A DNA stretch of 64,000 nucleotides. Origin: Plasmodium malariae. Lineage: Eukaryota > Apicomplexa > Aconoidasida > Haemosporida > Plasmodiidae. Of this stretch, positions 45,597 to 56,938 are shown piece by piece (the stretch's first letter is position 1; every line of letters starts with the position of its first letter). Both the position numbers and the translations under genes were made by a program. The notes beneath the pieces are model-generated. The model saw nothing but the letters and a program-made list of their open reading frames with translations. It made no database searches and was not told the origin of the DNA. The stretch spans positions 1,893,001 through 1,957,000 of the forward strand of contig NC_041782.1 of NCBI RefSeq assembly GCF_900090045.1. The letters are read 5' to 3'.

Positions 45597-46904
45597 TTAC
45601 GATCTTGGTTTTTCCTTTTTTTCCTTAAATAATGCTAATAAGGAAACCCTGGCCACTTTGACAACTTTAAATTTAACCCCTGGCAAATCACCAACTGAAT
45701 GTCCACTTCTACCAAAACCTGACACTAATACTTCATCATTTTCGTCTATAAAGTTTAAGCAACCATCTCCTGGAACAAATGCTGTTATTTTTTTTCCATT
45801 TTTTATTAACTGCACACGAACACATTTTCTGTATGCGGAATTAGGCTACAAAGGGGGGAGGGCAGAGTAAAAAATGGGACGTTCACATGTAACATATGTA
45901 TGCACACATATACGATATACATACATACATAGATGCATACATACATGCATACACGCTTAAATACATACATACATGCTTAAATACATACATAGGCATATAC
46001 TAATATGCAGCAAGGGTATGTAATAAGTTGAGGTGGTTCAAGCGAACGTGGAGCGGTTGTTGAGGAACAAAAATATTTTTATGCATAAACAACCATAAAA
46101 ATAAAAAAAAAAAAAAATTGTTTTCCTTCAAAATTTTTCTATCCATCTTTTGACCCATCAGCTCTATACACTGAACTAATGGCACACAGATGGAATCAGG
46201 GCGGGAGTGTGTAGAGGGTGGAGGTGTATTACTTTGTTGTTTTTTATTTAATATGCCTTTCATATTGTTTCCTCCTTATTTTGTTGTTTTTTTCTCTTTG
46301 CTTTGCAGTTTATTTTTTTCTCCATTCGGATATTTTTTACTTATCTTTTTTTCCTTCCATCCCTCCTTCCCCTCCTCAAATCTTTTAACTATTGCATACT
46401 TATACGTACTCCACTCATTTCAAGTATTTTTCAAAAGTATAATACAAACAATTTGAATAAATGACGATACATAAAATATGTACACACACATACAAGAAAT
46501 ATTTCTTTTCCATAATTTTACCTGCTTTGCTTCAATGGCAACTTTTTCAACAACTATACCCTTCGCATGAGAACTTCCCCTGAATGGGTTAGACTTCCAT
46601 CTCGTTCCAAGATGAGATTTTTTATAGCTCTTATCAGCCCATCGTTGTGTTCTTCTTCTGATTCTTAATTTTCTTGCGGCCCTTAATCCACTTGGTTTTC
46701 CTGTTCACGCATAAAAAGCAAAATATTTGAAAAAAAAATTTGACAATAAATTATGTCGATAAATGATGTCGATAAATGATGACAATAAAATATATGATAA
46801 TACAGAAGGTTCATAAAATAAACTGCATCACATTCCACTGTACGCACAGTATTCCTTTTTTCTGCGTACAAAGAGATTATAAAACATACTTTATATATAC
46901 ATGT

Positions 46905-46944
<40 letters not shown>

Positions 46945-47253
46945 ATGTATATATATGTATATATGGTAAAATTCATATTCATATTATATACATTTAAAAG
47001 AAGATTAATTATGTTTTTCTCTTTATTTCGTTTTTCCCTCTCTGTCACTGTTAGTACATACAACATTTATATATTGTCATCTTTTCCACACATAAGCACA
47101 TACATATATATATACATACAAATACGTAGGTAAGCATACATAAACATACGTAAACATGCTTACAAACGTACGTACGCGCATGTATACTTCTTAATTGTAA
47201 TCTTGCAAAAGGTATGTAAACGTATGCAATAACAATTTCGTACCTGATCCCAT
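45597..47253 (-). CDS. RPS23: 40S ribosomal protein S23 (uS12)
   Basis: Three exons on minus: 47253-47244, 46700-46522 and 45845-45597. The first exon holds just ATGGGATCAG. The spliced product is 145 residues, [15 protein letters not shown]..., the standard S23 length. [53 protein letters not shown] and [20 protein letters not shown] are conserved. The PNSAYRK loop lies in the ribosomal decoding centre, and its Pro is the residue hydroxylated in other eukaryotes; here it is the first codon of exon 3. Introns are large (543 and 676 bp) for such a short gene. The 5' flank is shared with CCT2. Confidence 0.96.
45846..46521 (-). other. Intron 2 of RPS23 with a less AT-rich segment
   Basis: The intron contains CATA/TGCATA repeats near 45900-45990 and a segment at about 46010-46220 that is clearly richer in G+C than its surroundings. 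I found no convincing C/D or H/ACA boxes. An 87-codon open frame crosses it but has a poly-Phe core and no recognisable features. Confidence 0.35.
46701..47243 (-). other. Intron 1 of RPS23
   Basis: A 543-bp intron between a 10-nt first exon and exon 2. It contains a (TA)n tract at 46910-46941 and CATA repeats at 47100-47160. No RNA gene is recognised. Confidence 0.5.
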
Positions 47254-48884
47254 AGTTCAATTTTAAGTTTAAGCAAAATGTAAAATGTGAATTGTTAAGT
47301 TTTCATAAAAAAATAATCTTTTGTTTTCTTTTATTTTATGTCCCTCTTTTTCCAGTAAAAAAAAAAAAATAAAAAAAAAAAAAATATATAATGATTATAA
47401 AGATGATGCTGCTAATAACGATGATGATAAAACTTTGCTGAAAAATACGTTAAATAATTATAAGATTTTTCTGCATACAATTTTTTATGGCAAATATATT
47501 TTTTATATCATATCTTTACATTTATATAAAATTTGGTAGACCAAAATTGAGAAATAAACTCCACCCACAGGTGCATACACGGCAAATATAAGTAGTCATG
47601 TAGTCGTACATGTATGTATATGTATTATGTACCATATATCTAATGTAATGTAATGTAATTGTAATATATGTATATATATTCGTGCGCTTAACAAAAAAAA
47701 AAAAAAAAAAAATTGCTCGAAAAGCTACCCAAGTAAAGAGTGTTAAGTGGTTAGAAAAATCTCTTCTTCCTCTGGATAAAATTTTTTTTTTTTTTTTTTC
47801 GTATATATTGAAAAATCTTCCAATAGGTATATTTATGACCATATATAAGTATTATCTATTATGTATTATTATTTGCATATTTTATGTACGTACTTATGTA
47901 CTCACGTATTAAGTACATAATTGTACATACTAAAAAAAAAAAAATAAAAATCTACCTAACAGATAAAGCAGTTCCTTTATTTTTCTTACAAACTCATTTG
48001 AATTTAAGTACAGGCATTTTTTGCACAAGATAAAATGTTTACGTAAAAAAATAAATAAAAAAATAAAAATAAATAGAAATTTTTAAAAATATAAAAATAT
48101 AAAATATAAAATATAAAATAAAAATACAAAAATAAAAAAAGATAAAATTAAATAGGACGTTTTAGTTGAGCTCTGACACACTACGTATGCTTCCTCATTT
48201 TTAATGAAAAAAAAAAAAAGAGGTATTTTTAGTATACACCATAGTAATAATACATTTGTTTCTTAAAATAAAGCTGTTAGTAGTAACACACGGCTGGAAA
48301 TGTTAATGAAATGATGCAATGACAACGGGTAGTTACTAAATCTGCGGTAGCTTCGTGTTATATACATGTTTACAATTTATACTAATTTATAATTATTTTT
48401 GCATATACACGTATATATGGGTATGTGTGTATGGACATATGTGAAAGGGGATCCAAATGTACGCAACATATATCGTTTATTCATCGTTCATATCAAATAT
48501 CTAGTTCCTGCACGTAATTCACATATTCTTCAAAATTAGGAACAAATAATATATGTCTTCATAAAAGGATATCATAGCTACATTTAGGTTTACTTTTTCT
48601 TTTTTTTTTTTTGTTTTTTCTACGTTTATGTAGTGTATACACTTGCACACACGTTGTATCCATATTGTAATGATCTTAAATATTTATAAAGGTATTATAT
48701 CAACATTAAAATATTTTTCCTTAACCCTATTACCATAAATGCGAAGAGGTAAAAACAGAACAAAAGGGAATAAAGCCCTCCTTTTACATATGTTAACGAA
48801 ATAGCTCAATTTATTACCCCTTTTAATTCGAAAAAAACTTTGAGCGAAAATTAAAAAAAAATTAAAAAAGGAAAAGAAAAGAAG

Positions 48885-49105
48885 CGAAATGAAAAAGAAA
48901 AGAAGCGAAATGAAAAGTAAAGAAGCGAAATGAAAAGTAAAGAAGCGAAATGAAAAGTAAAGAAGCGAAATGAAAAGTAAAGAAGCGAAGTGAAAAGTAA
49001 AGAAGCGAAATGAAAAGTAAAGAAGCGAAATGAAAAGTAAAGAAGCGAAATGAAAAGTAAAGAAGCGAAATGAAAAGTAAAGAAGCGAAATGAAAAATAA
49101 AGAAA
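48885..49105. repeat. 20-bp minisatellite (AGAAGCGAAATGAAAAGTAA)
   Basis: About eleven near-perfect 20-bp units, one with GAAGTG in place of GAAATG, and shortened variants at the left edge. The array is purine-dominated on the plus strand. The opposite strand gives a false FASLLFISLLYF open frame. Confidence 0.92.
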
Positions 49106-50064
49106 GATAAGGTAAAGAAACGAACTGAAAAAACAAGGGGAACTATAAATCTTTAAACTTTTAAATGCCCCTCGTATTTCCAATTTGTGTCTTTTTGGCT
49201 ATGTGCTTATATTAGTATACCCCTATTTAAGCTATCGTCAATTAGTCTATTTCCCCGTAAGGAGTTGGGGAAATTAAAATTGCTAGTACAATAATTTAAC
49301 ACATTTTGTTGAGTGGTAATGAGTATAAACACAAACACAAGTACGTATCCATTTTCGCTTTATTTACAAACGTGCTAGTAGGCCAAAAATATAATGTCAT
49401 TATATGTAATGAAAAATGATGTGGCAAGCTCTGATTGTTTTCTTTAAAATAGCTTCATGTTTCACATGACTGTGCATAAAAAATAATCGTTCCTTTTTAA
49501 TGTAAAGAAGAAGAAACAAAATATAAAAAAAAAAAAAAAAAAAAAAATGGTTTATCCTTCAACTGCTCTTTCTTGGTGTTATTTTGAAATTTTAAAAAAA
49601 ATTAAAATGCGCGAAAAATAGTGTTATGACATTCGTAAATATGTAAATAGGTAATTTATACCTTAAAAAGGGGAAAAAAAAAAAAAAAAAATTTACCTCC
49701 TTTACAATAATTTCCCTTCTCCCTCCTCCGCTAGCAACACAGGGACCTTATATAATTTTGTCGTTCCTTGGTTACTCCTCGTTGAATCTGAACTATTCCT
49801 TTTATTTTTTACTTTCACACTTTATTAATGCATGTAGAAAGCTTAAAAGAGGAGAATGTGAAGAAACAAAATAATGTATATGTGAAGAAGCGCGCGTAGC
49901 TATTGCCAAATTGCGCCGTGCAAAAAATACGTACTCGTGTGCTTATGTACAAATATATACACCGTAGAATACACAATCTTTTTTTTTTTTTACTATTTTT
50001 TGAAAAATTTTGTTGTCGTCCGCAAGCCTGCAAATACGTTATTTGATTTGATTTTTCTGTAGAA

Positions 50065-50095
<31 letters not shown>

Positions 50096-50149
50096 GTCAT
50101 AGTTTTTGTTTTATCTTGCCATATTTTGCTTTTTATTTGTACCTTACTT

Positions 50150-50455
50150 TTCATTTCTTTTTGCATATTTTGTGTTTTATTTTTACCATATTTTTTTATT
50201 TTTCTTATTTTTTCATTCAGTTTTGCATACTTTTTTATTTCATTTTTCTAATTATTTTTATTGCATTTTTGTAATTTTTTTTATTTCATTTTTGTAATTT
50301 TTTTTATTTCATTTTTCTAATTATTTTTATTTCATTTTTGTAATTTTTTTTATTTCATTTTTGTAATTTTTTTTATTTCATTTTTGTAATTTTTTTTATT
50401 TCATTTTTCTAATTATTTTTATTTCCTTTTTCTTATTTTTTCATTCCATTTTTGC
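50150..50455. repeat. ~22-bp T-rich minisatellite (TTTTTATTTCATTTTTGTAA)
   Basis: Around eight to ten units containing ATTTCATTTTTGTAA or ATTTCATTTTTCTAATT, with slight length variation. Confidence 0.8.
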
Positions 50456-50489
50456 TTGGTTTTTATTTTATTTTCCCCTTTTTTTTGTT

Positions 50490-51174
50490 TTGTTTTGACC
50501 TAATACAAGGTTTTACTCTCCTCATCCCCATATCCCATATCACAGAATATTGCTCTGTCATAGTATACACAAATACAGAATTGAGAGAGCTGTGCTTAGA
50601 AGGATTTTCCAAATAAAGGATTAAAAGGAGAGTTCTTCTGACCACCATTTGTTGGGAAGAACAAGACTGAAGTGATAGGCGTTCCCTTATAATTTTTTCT
50701 TCTTATTTTTAGTGAAGGCCCATAAGTGTACGGTAATAGCAAAGCGGATAACGAAGCGGCTAATGAGGCTGCCAGTAGTGAATGCAATGAAAAAACATGT
50801 TGTTACGCAATTCTTGTTAATTATTCCACTGCATATTTATGAGTATAAATTTGAGAGGTCATTCGGATAAATACGCTCATATATATGTGTGAGGGAATAA
50901 GTTGGTGAGGTGGCAAGTGATTCCTTTGTATGTTCCATATATCACGTCTCTCTAATTTATGCCCCACATCGCACGTCTCATATATTATGATTGTACATAG
51001 CACTTGTCATATATTATAGCTGACCTATCTTTTATTAACTATTTTATGTACCACGTCTGTCCAATTTATATCCAAGGTCTCTCAAACGGATTCCTCACAT
51101 CTCACATCTCACATCCATATATTTTTAATGCCCACGTCTCACACCTCTTTAATTTCCTGGCACTTCTCATGCAG
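50490..51174. other. Unexplained GC-richer block upstream of CCT2
   Basis: After a T-rich minisatellite, base composition rises sharply from about 50500 and stays higher up to the CCT2 start. A good-looking acceptor (TTCTTCTTATTTTTAG) ends at 50712. After it, one plus frame stays open for about 50 codons (KAHKCTVIAKRITKR..., stop near 50870). On the minus strand a 60-odd-codon frame spans 50596-50787. Downstream, CACGTCTC and CACATCTC motifs recur (50943-51145). It could be a 5' leader of CCT2 with introns, a non-coding RNA or a small unrecognised gene. Neither strand is convincing. Confidence 0.35.
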
Positions 51175-52773
51175 ATGAACACAGTAATTCCGGACGTTCT
51201 TAAGCAGGGGGCCCAGGAGGACAAGGGGGAGATCGCCAGACTTCAATATTTCGTGGGTGCAATAGCAGTAGGGGATTTAGTAAAAAGTACATTAGGTCCA
51301 AGAGGACTAGACAAGATTTTAACCCCTCTAAATATAGAAGGAGCAAGAAGTCATCAACATACAGTAACAAATGATGGAGCTACAATTTTAAAATCAGTTT
51401 GGTTAGATAATCCTGTTTCTAAAATATTAGTAGATGTAAGTATGCAACAAGATAATAAATGTGGAGATGGAACAACTGGAGTTGTTGTTTTAGCAGCAGA
51501 GATGTTAAGGAATTCTGAAATATTAATTGAAAATAAAATACATCCACAAATAATTTGCGATGGATTTAGAATGGCTTTAAAAGTTGCAAGAGAAGCGTTA
51601 CTAGAATCATGTTTTAGTCATGATATTACTAGTGATTTGTTTAAAGAAGATATGCTGAAAATAGCTAGAACAACTTTATCATCTAAATTGTTAACACATG
51701 AGAAAGAACATTTTGCAGAATTAGCTGTTAATGCAATATTAAGAATAAAAGATCATTTAAATTTAGATCTAATACAAATAATTAAAAAAACTGGGGGAAC
51801 TATAAAAGATTCTTATTTAGAAGAGGGATTTATTTTAGAAAAAAAGATTGGCATTAATCAACCGAAATCGTTAACTAATTGTAATGTTATGGTAGCTAAT
51901 ACACCTATGGATGCAGATAAAATAAAAATTTATGGTACTAAGGTGAATGTGCATAGTTTTGAAGATATACAAGATTTAGAAAGCGAAGAGAGATTAAAAA
52001 TGAAAAATAAAGTAGAAAATATTATCTCATACGGATGTAATGTATTTATAAATAGACAACTCATATATAATTATCCGGAACAAATCTTTCGGGAAAATAA
52101 TGTTATGACTATTGAGCATAGTGATTTTGATGGTATGGAAAGATTAGCTAACTGTTTAGGTGCAGAAATTGCATCCACTTTTGAAAAAGGATTAAATATA
52201 CAACTAGGTCATTGTGATAAAATTGACGAAGTAATTATTGGTGAAGATAAATTAATTCGTTTTTCTGGATGTAAAAAAAATGGTGCATGCACTATCATTC
52301 TTAGAGGTGCATCTACACATATATTAGAAGAAAGTGAAAGGTCTTTACATGATGCATTAGCTGTCTTAGCGGAAACGTTAAAAGATAATCGTGTAGTTTT
52401 AGGTGCTGGTTGTTCAGAAATGTTAATGAGTAATGCCGTCGACAATTTAGCAAGAACAGTAGAAGGAAAAAGAAGTTTAGCCATTGAAGCTTATGCAAAA
52501 GCATTGAGACAAATACCTATATACATATTAGACAATGGAGGATTCGATAGCTCCGAAATTGTTAGTAAAATTAGAGCACAACATACTAAGGGGAACAAAT
52601 ATGCAGGTATAGATATTAACAAGGGGGATGTTGGCAATATAATGGAATTGGGCATATACGAATCTTACAACTCGAAGCTATCACAACTCACATCCGCTAC
52701 GGAAGCCGTCGAAATGATTCTGCGAGTGGACGACATAATTAAGTGTGCCCCGAGGAAGAGGACTGGTGTCTGA
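51175..52773 (+). CDS. CCT2: CCT2, T-complex protein 1 subunit beta
   Basis: Single coding exon of 532 residues if started at ATG 51175 (MNTVIPDVLKQGAQEDKGEI), which fits the family's usual length. The frame stays open upstream but that extension looks non-coding, and the ATG directly follows a CAG acceptor-like site, so a 5'-UTR intron is possible. Chaperonin landmarks: GDLVKSTLGPRGLDKIL, TVTNDGATILKSV, GDGTTGVVVLAAEML (ATP pocket), KIKIYGTKV, FINRQLIYNYPEQIF, CTIILRGAS, GGGCSEML-equivalent GAGCSEML, and VDDIIKCAPRKR near the end. CCT2 is one of eight subunits of the cytosolic ring that folds actin and tubulin. Confidence 0.95.
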   Translation: MNTVIPDVLKQGAQEDKGEIARLQYFVGAIAVGDLVKSTLGPRGLDKILTPLNIEGARSHQHTVTNDGATILKSVWLDNPVSKILVDVSMQQDNKCGDGTTGVVVLAAEMLRNSEILIENKIHPQIICDGFRMALKVAREALLESCFSHDITSDLFKEDMLKIARTTLSSKLLTHEKEHFAELAVNAILRIKDHLNLDLIQIIKKTGGTIKDSYLEEGFILEKKIGINQPKSLTNCNVMVANTPMDADKIKIYGTKVNVHSFEDIQDLESEERLKMKNKVENIISYGCNVFINRQLIYNYPEQIFRENNVMTIEHSDFDGMERLANCLGAEIASTFEKGLNIQLGHCDKIDEVIIGEDKLIRFSGCKKNGACTIILRGASTHILEESERSLHDALAVLAETLKDNRVVLGAGCSEMLMSNAVDNLARTVEGKRSLAIEAYAKALRQIPIYILDNGGFDSSEIVSKIRAQHTKGNKYAGIDINKGDVGNIMELGIYESYNSKLSQLTSATEAVEMILRVDDIIKCAPRKRTGV

Positions 52774-54263
52774 TACGTGTGTAAAGGTGAGTGGGGAGAG
52801 GATGAGCCTGAACTGTTCAAGGAAAGTATGAGTAGCTTGGTTATAGGGAAAGAAGAAGTATACGTAATGCATGCGTTAGTCGGAATTAGTTCTTTGCATA
52901 CTTGCATGTGCGGGATGAGTGTATTTATGCGGATTGTCTTTTTAAAAATGGTAGCAGCGCACTGCTTATATTTATCCTTGTTTGTATGTGCAAGTATATA
53001 CAATGCGTGCGTGTGTTATGTATATATATTTACGTTATTGACTATCATCATGTGATAACCTTTCCCATCCCTTTCACATCATCTTCAAACGTATCCAGTA
53101 GTAGCATTAACTATTGCGAATTGGTATATGTATTTCTCAAAGTTAATACTTCATGAACGTGTTCATGTATGTGCACACGCTGCACATTCCATCTCCACCT
53201 ACCACTTTTTCCAGATCAAAGGAATAATTAACAAAGGTGCAGTAATGGGTGTACAACGTAGTGTTGCGCGTGTGAATCCCTATATATTTTGCATTTTTTT
53301 TTTTTTTTTTTCCCTTTATTATTTTTCCTTTTTTGTTTATGAATATTACATATTTGCGCATTTACCTTACTAATAAAATGCAGTTAAAATTAAAGACTTA
53401 AAAAAAAAAATAAAATAAATAAATGAATAAACGAATGGACGAAGTTGCACATTTGATTAATTTAAACGAAACATTAAAATATTAGGGGAGGAGGGGAAAC
53501 GTTCCCATTCGGGCTTACATATAACAATTGAAAAAAAATAGACTTTACAAAAAATACTCAAACAAAACTTCCGTTTATTTGGCGTAATAATGCAATGTTG
53601 AGAATACGAAAAAAAATAAACCCCATGAATATGCCCAGAAATATATTAATACAATTTTTTTATCGTGTTCTTATCGCATTTTCATTCTATTTTTATCATT
53701 TTTTTTAGTTCTATTTTTCCGCTATTTTTGTAGCGTCATAAGTTAGAACGGTTCACTCTTCTGTGTTTATATGAAAAAAAGAAAAAAAAAAAAAAAAAGA
53801 CCTCTATATAGAACCGCTCTAACGTTAAAGATTTTTACGAAAGCTGAGATAACAGATCATACGTATTAGGTTATCATATGGAAGAATCCTATATGGACTT
53901 TACAAGGTAATCTTTTACATAGTCCTTAATAAAATGTTTTCTGTTAACACATGGTCGAAAGCTCTTCCTTGCATGATTCCTATCCCAAGCGCTATGAAAT
54001 GGGAACCATAAGGTTGCGAACACACATGATGTATAAAATTGAATAAGCATATATTAAAAGGGAACGTATTATATCAAATTGCAGTGAATCACATTGTAGT
54101 TGGACATAAAAACGGGAAGTTTACTGAGGAGTGCACACAAAACAAAACGAATAAAGTACTACTGCTTATAGTTATAATAGCTTGAATTATATACATACTT
54201 ACAAGCACATATATACATACATATCTACGTAATTATATACATATATACATACAAAATGCCTTA
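52774..54263. other. Convergent 3' intergenic region of CCT2 and EMC5-like gene
   Basis: The first ~600 bp (52774-53280) is less AT-rich than most flanks and probably 3' untranslated sequence; no reading frame there looks like a protein. The remainder has poly-A/T runs (53294-53310 and 53785-53799). Confidence 0.5.
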
Positions 54264-54798
54264 CTAATTATCGAAATTTGCTGCAGATCCCCCATTAATA
54301 TTTTCAAAATTTAAAAATAATTTGCTTCCTCCGTATACTGTTATCAGGGCGCAAATAATTATTTGGACAACAAGCTGAACAAAAAAAAAAAAAATAAATA
54401 AATAAAAATTACGCAAATATAGAAACAAATAAAATCAACAAATGAATTAATGTAATTCTACTTTTTCTCAAGAAAGTTCTAAATATTCATCGTAGAAAGT
54501 ATTTTCTTTTTTTTTTTTTTTTTAAATTACTGTAATGGGTAACGAAAAATTGTCTATGTTATCCTTTTCCATTTTGAAGTTGCTCAGGACTATGTCAAAA
54601 AATTTACAGTAAAATTGTAATTAAAGTATTTGTGTGTATGACTCATGGAAGGGTTATAGTAAAATTGGTAACTACTCGTTCGTTCATTTATTTGTTTTCT
54701 CATTTTTTTGAGAACTTACGCAAGTAAACGGAATGTCCACACTTCAAAAGGGAAGCTAAGCCCACCAGAGTGATTGAAGCTGAGAGACATCCAATCAT
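54264..54798 (-). CDS. EMC5: EMC5/MMGT1-like ER membrane complex subunit, three small exons
   Basis: Exons on minus: 54798-54720, 54589-54531 and 54374-54264, GT-AG, phases 1 and 0, giving 82 residues. The product reads MIGCLSASITLVGLASLLKC, a first hydrophobic segment ending GHSVYL. A short loop MEKDNIDNFSLPIT follows, then a second membrane segment VVQIIICALITVYGG and a tail SKLFLNFENINGGSA. The MMGT1 family has exactly this layout: 'VG...L.HA..S.Y', an acidic loop ending 'LPIDIVLQ', and a second helix ending 'YGI'. It is shorter than human MMGT1 because the C-terminal tail is almost absent. The role would be insertion of membrane proteins into the ER. Every exon is under 115 nt, so gene finders may miss it. 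Confidence 0.7.
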
Positions 54799-56680
54799 AT
54801 TTGGTTATTCCACCTATCCTTCCAATATTTTTTATTTCTACTTTTTCGTGTAATACATGCGAGTTTCAAGCTTTGTGTAGTTATTTTATCGTGGCATTCC
54901 TTGGATATCGCTTTTACTTTGTTACTGTTATATATATGTATATACATGCATATTTGTTTATTCGTTCATTCGTTCATTCGTTTATTCGTTGATTCGTTGA
55001 TTCGTTGGTTCGTTGATTCGTTGGTTCGTTGATTCGCTGGTTCGTTGATTCGTTGATTCGTTTATTCGTTTATTCGTTTATTCGTTTATTCGTTTATACG
55101 TTTATTCGTTTATTCGTTTATTCGTTTATTCGTTTATTCGTTTATTCGTTTATTCGTTTATTCGTTTATTCGATTATTCGATTATTCGATTATTCGATTA
55201 TTCGATTAATTATTTTTTTTTTTTTTTAATTTTCTTTTGTTTTTTTTTTTTCAGAATTTTTTTCTACCCCTTCTTTTTGCCTGACTTGTTAATAATATTT
55301 AATTAAAAAAAATTTTTTTTTAAAGCGTTCGTTTTTTTATTCTATGGAGTGGGCTTCTTCCTCTTCATCAGTAAAGGCAAATTATTTCTTAAAAAGAGAC
55401 TAGATGGGAATAAGAACTAAAACGCGACTGCGTATTCAAATGAACTTTTTTATCCCGTAATTTTTTTTAGAGTTTTATCATTTTCGTAAACATATTATTT
55501 TTGGTAAAAATATTATTTTTATGAAAAGAGGGCATAAGAATAAGCACTTTTAAAGGTCACATTGAAAAGTGAGAGTTAAAGGACGTAAGTGAAAAACGAA
55601 CGAATGAATGAACCATAGAGCGAACTACCATAACTGCATACATACCAAATAAAAAATGACGAAAAAAAAAGGAAAAAAAAATTATTGTCCCTATGTTTTT
55701 GTCTTCATTTAACTCCAAAAAATTAAAAATAAAATTGTATTGGCAAGTATGTGATACTTAGGGAAAACTTTCAAAAAATTAAGCTTTTATTCCAGCCTAA
55801 GGGTTTAATTAATTAAATTTTTTTAATTTTTTTTTTTTCTTTATGCAAGATGTTTTTCCATTTCTTCAATATGTGAACTTCCCCAGTTTTTGTTGAATGT
55901 AAATTGTGGTAAAAGTACATATATATACATATCGATCAAACGCTGCGACTACATGTATATCTTTTGCTCGTTTCTTTCACGTTTGTTATGAACAGTGAGA
56001 TGGAAAACGCTTTTAAAGGAGGTAAGATACCCTTAAATGATAAAAGTCGAATAGGTGAAAAGGTAACTGTGTAATGGTGAAGGCGAAAAAAAACTTTGTA
56101 TAAGTATCTTAATAAAATAAAAAATTTGTTAGACCTTTAATTGTTTCACATTTGGAGTATATTTTTTTGTTGTTTTATTTAAACACATTCTTTTATGCAT
56201 TATGTCATAATTAAAAAATGGAAAATGTTAAACAATAAAATATATGAACAGTAGAAGCACATGCATCAAATGGCAATAAAAACATTGCTCATATAGAAGG
56301 TCTATCCAAGCTGTCATAAAATATATAAGAAAAAAAAAAAAAAAAAAAGTAGCATAATATAAATGTGCTAAAAAAGGAATACGTTCTTCATCCTTCACGA
56401 ATTAGCTATATTACAGAAACATATGTATATATACGTATTCATGTATATATGTATATACTCATATTTTCTCACATTTGCGCTCCTCTCTGCGCAATGCTGT
56501 TTGCTCACATATGTGCGTCCAATTTGTCAAATACATTCGCTTCTAATATATTGAATGAACAAAAAGGAACAAAATGGCTTCACAACGAGCAATTGAGTTG
56601 CCCTAACTATGGCGTAATTCTCATAAACCAAAGGAACTAATTCTTTAGAGATTATTTTTCTCATTTCTTTAATTTCCCAC
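54799..56680. other. Intergenic region with 8-bp minisatellite
   Basis: Upstream of the EMC5-like gene. It has the TTCGTTTA array at 54955-55207, poly-T and poly-A runs (55212-55228, 55830-55839 and 56332-56348), and a moderately GC-richer patch at 56470-56640. An ATG at 55989 followed by a GTAAGA donor (56022) could be a first exon, but I found no matching second exon. Confidence 0.45.
54955..55207. repeat. 8-bp minisatellite (TTCGTTGA/TTCGTTTA/TTCGATTA)
   Basis: About thirty 8-bp units. The variant changes along the array: TTCGTTCA, then TTCGTTGA/GG, then a homogeneous TTCGTTTA block, then TTCGATTA. Such zoned variants record successive expansion fronts. Confidence 0.92.
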
Positions 56681-56938
56681 TCAAAAGGGGTTACCAAATA
56701 GCCAACTTTTGTTATTGCTATATTTCCGAATTCTTCCCATTTTATTTATTTTCGTGTTTTGCAAATTAATTCTATTATGAGGATAAAATATGTCTTCTCT
56801 CTCAATTACATTCTGTTTAATTTCGTTAATAAGAACTTTAAAATTGTTTCTTAAATTCACAAAAAAAATTGCGGGTAACTGCGGAAGGTCAAGCATCAGT
56901 GTCAGGTTGGCAAAGGACAAACCTGGGGCAGACGTCAT
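56681..56938 (-). CDS. Hypothetical 85-residue protein
   Basis: An uninterrupted frame from ATG 56938, preceded in frame by a stop, to a TGA at the left end. The sequence is of mixed composition (MTSAPGLSFANLTLMLDLPQ at the start, KSWLFGNPF at the end) without low-complexity runs, which is unusual for a chance ORF in this AT-rich DNA. The DNA of its 5' half is GC-richer than the surroundings. There is no membrane segment. I do not recognise a family. It could be a small mitochondrial or ribosomal component, but nothing in the sequence proves that. It shares a ~1.1-kb divergent upstream region with the 290-residue gene. Confidence 0.5.
   Translation of the reverse strand: MTSAPGLSFANLTLMLDLPQLPAIFFVNLRNNFKVLINEIKQNVIEREDIFYPHNRINLQNTKINKMGRIRKYSNNKSWLFGNPF

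Larger units (their letters stand above)
47254..50480. other. Divergent intergenic region upstream of RPS23 and CCT2
   Basis: Poly-A/T runs (47357-47385, 47694-47712, 47782-47800, 49528-49547 and 50067-50086), a 20-bp minisatellite (48885-49105) and a 22-bp T-rich minisatellite (50150-50455). No gene is seen. Confidence 0.55.

Noticed and set aside
48684..49183. Phe/Ser/Leu membrane-like frames on minus at 49 kb
   Set aside because: Pure translation of the 20-bp minisatellite.
51004..51174. N-terminal extension of CCT2
   Set aside because: CCT2 proteins begin near the MNTVIPDVLKQ position and the extension looks like translated leader DNA after a CAG acceptor-like site.
52902..53373. Small open frames after CCT2
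   Set aside because: Codon content is not protein-like; most probably 3' untranslated sequence.
55989..56022. Possible first exon (ATG AAC AGT GAG ... GTAAGA) on plus
   Set aside because: No in-phase second exon with protein-like sequence was found downstream, so a gene cannot be supported.
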